This document shows, piece by piece, positions 19,118 to 25,590 of a stretch of 25,590 bases of DNA. Each line of letters opens with the position of its first letter. Positions within the stretch are counted from its first letter, which is position 1. The translations under genes were made by a program, and so were the position numbers. The notes under the pieces are model-generated. The model did not search any database. It was not told the DNA's origin and saw only the letters and a program-made list of their open reading frames with translations. Source of the stretch: Psilocybe azurescens (Eukaryota; Basidiomycota; Agaricomycetes; Agaricales; Agrocybaceae); contig JAJIRX010000439.1 of the NCBI GenBank assembly GCA_023853785.1, forward strand, positions 1 through 25,590, given 5' to 3'.

Positions 19118-20393
19118 CGTTTTCACATTAAACGCCAATTCAGACGGCTCCATTGAACACTACAATGCCCGAATCGTCGCCCAAGGCTGCTCTCAATGTC
19201 CCGGACGTGACTATCATGAAGTGCATGCGCCTACACCTCGCCCCTCGCGACGATATCGCACTACATTTGCTATAGCTGCTGCTGAGGACCTGGAACTGCG
19301 CTCTGTTGATATCTCATCTGCTTTCACCAATGGAGACTTAGATGAGTACATCTACATGAAGCAGCCTGATGGATTCCATGAGGGCGCTCCAAACAAGGTC
19401 TGCAGGCTCCGAAAATCATTGTATGGTCTCAAGCAGTCAGCTCGTCAGTGGAACATCAAATTGCACACTGCACTCACCCAAATGGGATTCAAGCGAGTTG
19501 AAGCAGACAGATCTGTCTACATCTACTCTGATGGTCATGTTCGCATGTTTGTGCCCATTTACATCGATGATATCACTATAGCTTGCAAGGATTGAGCTGC
19601 GATTGATAGAGCGGTCAAGCAGCTTGCTGAACACTTCAAATGCAGAGATCTTGGTCCGACTGAGTTCCTGCTTGGTGTAAGCATCACCAGAGATCGCAAA
19701 TCACGCACAATCGCTCTACACCAACGCCAGTTCATTCTAGACATTCTAGAACGCTACAACATGACCGATTGCAGTCCTGTGCTGACTCCCATGATTCCTG
19801 GCACTGTTCTGACCAAGGAAATGGGCGCTTCGTCACCAGAAGATTTGCAATTCATGCAAAATGTTCCCTATCTCAGCTGCATTGGTTCGCTTCAATATCT
19901 CGCCTCTATGACCCGCAGTGACATTGCACATGTTGTTGCCTATCTGGCACGCTTTAACAGCAATCCTGGTCCAAAGCACTGGGCAGCAGTCAAACATCTT
20001 TGCGCTATTTGAAGGGTACGCTTGATCACAAGTTGCACTACTCGGGCGAGCTGGGTCTAGACATGTTCAGCACCTACTGTGATGCATCTCATGGCGACTG
20101 TAAAGACACTGGACGCTCTACAGGTGGTTATGTGACGATTATGGCTGGTGGTGCCGTTGGCTGGAGCAGCAAACTGCAAGGAATTGTTGCACTTTCTACC
20201 ACTGAAGCAGAGTTCATTGCAGCTGTTGAAGCAGGCAAGGAGATTGCATGGATGCGCAACATTCTACGCGAATTTGGTTATCACATTGACAAGCCTTCCA
20301 CTCTTCACATTGACAACCAATCTGCGATCAGCGTCTCCAAGAATCCCGAACACCATGGACGCATGAAGCACCTGGACCTGCGCTTCTACTGGC
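19118..20393 (+). mobile_element. Ty1/Copia retrotransposon fragment (RT and RNase H), truncated both ends
   Basis: The reverse transcriptase (RVT_2 type) starts abruptly at VFTLNANSDGSIEHYNARIV, so gag, protease and integrase are missing. Motifs: VDISSAFTNGDLDEYIYMKQ (catalytic Asp), CRLRKSLYGLKQSARQWN, and the active-site YIDD in FVPIYIDDITIACKD. TGA at 19593-19595 interrupts the frame directly after; the same frame continues HFKCRDLGPTEFLLGVSI and YLSCIGSLQYLASMTRSDIA. A 1-nt deletion near 20000 shifts into RNase H: YLKGTLDHKLHYSG, YCDASHG, STTEAEF and HIDNQSA (the acidic triad). RNase H is cut at RFYWL by the LINE poly(A). No LTR is present inside the window. Non-autonomous and dead; RNA-mediated copying would need another element. 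Confidence 0.88.
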
Positions 20394-20409
20394 TTTTTTT
20401 TTTTTTTTT
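20394..20409 (-). repeat. Poly(A) tail of the LINE (16 T on plus strand)
   Basis: Sixteen T residues directly follow the interrupted Copia RNase H reading. On the minus strand this is a poly(A) tail at the 3' end of the LINE, the classic mark of target-primed reverse transcription. The matching target-site duplication would lie at the far 5' end, outside the window. Confidence 0.8.
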
Positions 20410-21032
20410 AAAAAATCATCAATTTGTATACCGGTGCGAAAGCAGTCCGGTCGCTCAGTACAAATGCCCGACCAGGTAACTACTAAGAAACTGTTCGCCG
20501 AAACTACTAGAGTCCGTTGGAAACACTGAAGCCTACAATAAATGACCGTGCTGAACACATAACGGGGTAGCTACTGTGGGGATATAACGCCAACCTCGAT
20601 GCAGAAGAAGCAGCTAATGGACATACTTATCTACAAAGAACAACCTCGCGGGATATAGGCTAGGAGTGACCCTAGCCTTAGGAAGCCTGGGGTGAAGCGG
20701 ATGCAGCACCAGCAGGAGATAACTAACAAGGGCGGGGGCGCCCAAGTCCAGCAGCCAAGACTAGCGGTACCAGCTCTCCCTGGTTCCCACATACTCAACG
20801 CCGTTCGTAGCGTGGCCCAGGTCCTGGGTGAAGGTAGTGAGTCGAACACCGAAGCGAGTGGCGAACAAGCCCCGCTGAAACGGCCTACCCCAGATCAGCC
20901 AAACAACCACGAGCCAAGCGGATAATTGGCCCATGCCAATCAAGACCGCCGAACGAAGAATCCCCCACAATGCCCAACGTCAGTTGTCAACCGACGCCCG
21001 CATGGGGAGCTGAGCGGAAGGCAACGCCGGGT
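20410..21032 (-). other. 3' UTR and distal end of the LINE
   Basis: Sequence between the C-terminal zinc-finger-like region of ORF2 and the poly(A). All frames contain stops and no conserved block could be named. It may include the last codons of ORF2 in a broken frame. Confidence 0.5.
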
Positions 21033-24000
21033 TCATCTCCAAAAATGAGTGAAGGTAGCACAGCGTGGTTGGCTGCCTAAGCTCGCAGGTCCTGGGAGGA
21101 CGGTAAGTCCTTTACAGGTTAAGATGTGCGTGCGGGTTTCGGGACACCCACACGGGCACGATGTATGACCATTGTTAAGATTAAATCGGGAATAATAAGA
21201 CCCGATGGGCGCATGATTCAGAATACACCTACACATGCGTGCGTAGAGCTGCGGAGAGCTCATGTTCGCGAAGTGAACCCAAGGGTTGTCTTTGCCCCTA
21301 GCTGTGCAACGGCCCTGTCGACCGTTTTGAGTTGGAGAAAATTCCTTCCTCGATATTCGGGGTCCTGGAATAAGACATTCCAAGAAGCGCCACGAGAGAG
21401 GGCAGCCTGCATGCGCAGGCTGTCGAATGATGTAGCTGGGCGTGGGCCCAGTGCGACTTTGAGTTCGGTTGCGTACTCATATGCCTTGTAGTGCAAGTCC
21501 CACTGCAACCAGCGAGGGGACGTACACAAAGGTGATTGACTGGCCATCCTTGCGGGTGAACCAAGTCTGAAGAGCCTCACAGACAGCCACGGAATGGCCC
21601 TGTCCGGAGTGGATAGAAGGATCAACAGCTCGACGGGCAGAGGCCATCGAGTCTGTGAAGATGAAGATGTCCGTGCAGTCGTCACGCCAAGTGGCATTGA
21701 CGATTGCAGAACGAATGGCATAAAGCTCCGCATCAGGGGCGGTGACTTTGCCTGCGACATGTCTAGTGCGCCAGCGCTCGACTCCGCCGCTGAGCAGGAT
21801 GGAGGCCGCAATGGCTTGATACCGTCCTGAGATGGGCAGACTTACGTCTGTCCCTGCATAGTATGTCCCGATATTCTCCGAGATCTTGTCCCGGAGCTTG
21901 TCGAGGTGTTTGGTGCGCTGCTTCAACTCCTTGTCGGCATCGCCGCGAGAAATCTTGCAGTCATCGAAGTGGACTTGGTCCGCAAAGCGGTCCATGAGTC
22001 GAACACCCAGTCTGGAGAGCGGGTTCATCAGGAGTAGAATCTCCGTCAGGGCAAGAACATTAGTGTCAGACTCAAAAGGGTCCCACTAGTGCGGAATATT
22101 TCCGGTTCAGACATTGTCTGAATCGAGAGGGAAGGGTGCGGCGCGATAGTGCCGCAGTTGAAACGAGAGAGGAAGGCTCTCACAGGATGTGTCGGGGTCA
22201 GGGTGGCAAACCGATAATCGGCTCGCTCAGATAGACGGCGAAGAAGGAGATTGATGGGGGAGGCCCGCAAGGGCCTCCACACCACCAGTCGGAGAGGTGC
22301 GAAAGGCACCGGTGATCCACAATGCAGCGAACGCTGCATTGTAGAGAGATGATGGAGGGCACCTTTGCAGCGAGCAGCTGCAAAGTACCAAAAACGAAAG
22401 CCATACATAACTATGGGTAGTACGTAGGCGCTGATAAAGGAGCGCTTCTGGACAGGGCGCAAACCTCGAGTGGAACTACCAAGCATCTTCATCGCCTTAA
22501 CGGTAGACAAAGCCTTGGTAGAGTAGTATCGGACATGCTCAGTAAAGGTGAGCTTGCGATCAAGTAGAAACCCAAGTACCGCCAGTACAGCTTGGGTTTG
22601 AGAGGGGTCGCGCCGGTGTACGGTGCATAGCCCAGATCGACAGGGGGTTGTCTTTGGAGTGCGACCGGTCGAAGTGGAATACTTCAGACTTGTCATGCTC
22701 CAGTGCGAGTCCAAATTTCTTGAACAGTTCGAAATGACACCATAAGCCCGTTTAAGGGCTTCACAGTTATCGAGAAGGGACTTTGATTGCACCACGAGGT
22801 GCCATCGTCGACATATGAGAGCAGGAAGCACCCACGAGTGAGTGGATCCAGCTCGAACAGCCTCATAATGAGGGTAAGGTAGAGAGCAGAGGACCGGGGA
22901 CAGGGCTCCGCCCTGTCCCACTCCTACATCTGCCTGGCGGAGGTCAGAGATGAAGTCGCCCCACGCGTACTGCGTAGAGTGACCGACCAAGTAATGGGAG
23001 AAGAATTTAACGACATTGTCGCTAAACCCTAGCTTCCGGAGGATAGCCATGAGGACCTCATGGTTGAGTGATGGGAAGAACTGAGCGACATCAAAGGCAA
23101 TGACGCTAGTCTTGAGTCCCTTGGCCCACCCAGCACGCACTATGTGCGTCAAGATAAGGCCGGCATCTTCGGTGGATCTTTGACGGATCCCTCCAATCTG
23201 ATTTGGATGGAAGACGTCTGAAGCGACGCCGTCGAACTGAATGCGATTGGAAAGCATTTTTCAATCAATTTACCAACGGTATTCAGAAGCACAATGGGCC
23301 TGAATGCCTTTGGGGCAGAGTAGGAGGGCTTGTTTGGTTTCGGGATGATAACCGACATGGACTCCTTGAAGTGTTTAGGCCAATGCCCAACCTTAAGGCA
23401 AGCATTGGCGAAGCGCGAGTAAACGGTGAAGACATGGGTGGGCCCATGCATCAACATCTTAAGATAAGACCACTTGATGTGGTCCGGCCCTGGGGCCGAC
23501 ACATTGGAGCAGGAGGCCAGCGCCTCCCGCATCTCAAGTGCAGAGAATGGGACCCATCCCCGGACGGGCATGTTGGGGATGGAATCAAGAATGCCGATGT
23601 CGAACGCACGGTCCGACGCCCGAATTATACGTGTTGTGGAGAGCATCCCACAACTGAGGGAGAGCGTGGCAAGGCCGCCCCTGATATTGAATAGCCTCGC
23701 ACGGTGGTAACTTGCGCTGTTGGACCCAAGACATGAGGTCCCAAGTGCGCTTGTTGGTAATGGATATTTCTGTGATTCTGGAATCAAAGAAAACCCGTTT
23801 AGCGTTTTTAACCGCCTTTCGGTAAAGCTTCCAGTCCTCCGGGAGACCATGTTCCCGGTAGGCCTGAAGCGCGACTGAGCACTCATCCGTCCACCACGGT
23901 TTTGAACGCCCTCGTAATAGTGACCTCTCTGGAGCAGGTTTCCCATGCCGCAGAGAACGAATCGGCAATAGCTTGCGCCACCGCGTCAATCTGGTCGGGT

Positions 24001-24861
24001 GTGTTGAGAGGAGCGTGTTCGTCCACTTTCATGGCAAACTCTCCCTCAATGACTCTGACAAAGCGGATTTGCTCCTCTTTGTCGGCTTTGAGAGCTCTGC
24101 GGGCGTGGCCCCAGAATCAGCAGAGATAGATAGAGTAGTAGCGAAGCGGGATATGATCCGACTTGCCCATGGCGTTGTGAACCCGGGGTGACCTGTGCCG
24201 TCAAGGTTTGGTCCGGTTGCACGAATACCAAGTCGATCACTGTTGAGCAAAGCCTTGGATGCGGGGGTAAAGGTTGGCCCCGGGTTCACAAAAGGAGCCC
24301 GTTGCAAGCCTAGTTCCGCCCGCAGTATTGAGGAGTTGAGTGGCAATTCCTGGGTGGATGGCCTCCATCCCATTCCTGGGAGTGGATGTTGAAGTCACCC
24401 CCCATGTAAATGAAGGGTGGAGTGAGGCTGCCTCCTCCGCCAGGAGGAGAGCGGCCGTATGGGTGTCATCTGAGTAGACGTTCATCAGATTGTAACACTG
24501 TCCGTTTGGCGAACAGGTTGAGGATGAGTACATCGTGATGATCGATGAGATCGCGACGCATGGATGGGCGAAACTCTTTCAAGCGGTTAGACACATAGGC
24601 CATAACCCTTGGTCGAGTGTCGGGTCTGGGAATACGTACCATAGGCAACCACGAAGGATGCAATGGGGCGCCAATAACATCATCGCCAGACTTACGAGAA
24701 GTAGACGGTGCGGTGCGTACAAACCTCCAGGGAGGTTCTTGGATAAAAACAATGTCGTATACTAATACAAAATGTTCGAGTATAGTTTCTACGCTTAGGC
24801 TGGACTTTGCGCAGTTGAAACTCAAGATTCTAACCGGAAGGTCCTGGACGGTTTGACTCAT
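21033..24861 (-). pseudogene. LINE ORF2: endonuclease, reverse transcriptase, RNase H
   Basis: ATG at 24859-24861 starts MSQTVQDLPVRILSFNCAKS. Endonuclease: SFNC and IQEPPW (metal/active-site region), NGQCYNLMNVYSDD after a 1-nt shift near 24505, and GGDFNIHSQEWD in another frame near 24390. RT: NVSAPGPDHIKWSYLKML, AFRPIVLLNTVGKLIEK, FDVAQFFPSLNH (motif A), GVGQGGALSPVL (motif B) and SYVDDGT (motif C, YVDD at 22804-22815, in a frame shifted from motif B). A connecting region reads ALWITGAFRTSPTGGVEALA (about 22330-22270). RNase H: TYYAGTDVSLP, APDAELYAIRSAI, IFIFTDSMASARRA (about 21870-21580). C-terminal Cys/His motif CPCGCPETRTHILTC (about 21150-21110). Catalytic residues are mostly retained but frames do not join, so it is inactive. 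Confidence 0.85.
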
Positions 24862-24862
24862 C

Positions 24863-25590
24863 CTAATGACCAGTGGTTAGGGATTGACGGTGCGCAAAGG
24901 AATTCGCTCGTACCTGACGATATTTCTCAGCAGCCCAGAGAGGATCGAACCTGTGACTCCAGAACACGCAAGCGCGCTCATGGGCACCATGATTCTTTCC
25001 ACAGTTGGGGCAGCGAGGGTTATGAGGGCATGGCTCCCCCGAAGGCATTGGAGCCTGTGGGGGTTTGCCTTTGGATTCCCTTTGCAGCAAGATGCAACGG
25101 CACGGTGCTCCTCCAGCTTGTGAGGACCAGAGCAGCGCGGACATTTAGCGGCAGCCGCATGACAGCGACCAACGGGATGGCCCCACCTCCAACACCGAGT
25201 GCAGAGGGGGACGCCGGAACTCTTCGAACAGGCCCGTATCCAGAGGGGACGACCCCTGAACATGAACTGTTTGTCGATGAGTTGGCGGGCGCGGCACCGG
25301 ATGCAGTGTCCCAGATGTCAAAGAAAGCAGTGGCGGTAGTGCTTGCCTTGGAAGTGCGAACTATGCGGGGTTGCCGCACAGTATGTGAGATGGGGACCAG
25401 ATGGGAGAGGCTTTGAGAGCCGAGGCAACCTCGTCCCGCTTCGGTGAGGTGGTCCAGGTCATAGTGAGTACCTTGGAACCGGGGGACGCCAACACCAGAA
25501 ACGATTTGACGTGGGTACGCCACCCACGGCGTAAAACTTGTAGTGGGCCTTGAAATGAGAAGTGATCGCCCACGGAGGATATCCGTGTCA
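24863..25590 (-). pseudogene. LINE ORF1 (gag-like, CCHC zinc knuckles), 3' part
   Basis: Nucleic-acid chaperone protein of non-LTR elements that packages its RNA. Visible order: TATAFFDIWDTASGA, LIDKQFMFRGRPLWIRACSK, CTRCWRWGHPVGRC (C-x2-C-x4-H-x4-C), CPRCSGPHKLEEHRAVASCC (second knuckle), CKGNPKAN, then after a frame change near 25065, CPHNPRCPNCGKNHGAHERA and FWSHRFDPLWAAEKYRQVR. It ends at TAG (24863-24865). Frame changes near 25300 and 25065 break it. The N-terminus lies beyond the right edge. The three cysteine motifs in a row match fungal LINE gag proteins. Confidence 0.8.

Larger units (their letters stand above)
20394..25590 (-). mobile_element. Non-LTR retrotransposon (LINE, Tad1/I-like), 5' end beyond window
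   Basis: The element reads right to left: ORF1 with CCHC zinc knuckles, ORF2 with AP-type endonuclease, reverse transcriptase, RNase H and a C-terminal Cys-rich region, a 3' UTR and a poly(A) tail. This order with RNase H after RT is that of the Tad1 and I groups; Tad1 is the usual fungal clade, which is why I prefer it. It is inserted in the Copia RNase H. At least six frame changes make this copy inactive. More than 5.2 kb is present, so it is long and not a typical heavily 5'-truncated copy. Confidence 0.85.

Noticed and set aside
19000..19130. Possible fusion of Tnp2-like protein and Copia reverse transcriptase in one frame (18996-19595)
   Set aside because: The open frame across the junction is most simply chance continuity after insertion; the two parts belong to unrelated elements and both are otherwise broken.
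20410..21030. Copia LTR next to the RNase H end
   Set aside because: The sequence after 20409 belongs to the LINE 3' end, and no repeat of it was seen upstream of the Copia fragment.

Overview
The window looks like a piece of a filamentous basidiomycete genome, most likely an Agaricomycete (mushroom-forming fungus). Genes are cut by many short GT-AG introns of about 45-67 nt, coding is on both strands, and there are fungal-type retroelements (a Tad1/I-like LINE, a Ty1/Copia fragment, a Tnp2-like DNA-transposon relic). Several genes resemble multi-copy families that I associate, from memory only, with mushroom genomes. No prokaryotic operons, CRISPR arrays or rRNA were seen.

Layout. 1-5580 is gene-poor and holds weak exon relics plus two better minus-strand models: a three-exon gene with an upstream exon (2477-3072) and an orphan multi-exon gene (3761-4596). 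A WD40-like gene copy follows (about 5594-6990), then a broken ribosomal protein uL22 (RPL17) copy (7376-7746). A long minus-strand coiled-coil/disordered protein, possibly one gene with its C-terminal 'SDESD' region, fills 8223-12232. Facing it across 236 bp is a small two-intron gene (12469-13038). A large plus-strand Spt5-like NGN/KOW gene copy lies at 13632-16355, followed by a coiled-coil RING finger gene (16710-18037), the best preserved gene here. From 18222 to the end the DNA is nested transposons: a Tnp2-like relic, a 5'-truncated Copia RT-RNase H piece, and a minus-strand LINE whose poly(A) tail begins inside the Copia RNase H. The LINE runs off the right edge.

Nearly every gene except the RING gene changes frame one or more times through apparent 1-2 nt indels, often in short homopolymers, while nonsense codons are few. 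Either this is a graveyard of young pseudogenes around a transposon nest, or the assembly carries indel errors. Read mapping would separate the two. All family names below come from reading translations by eye; no search was run.
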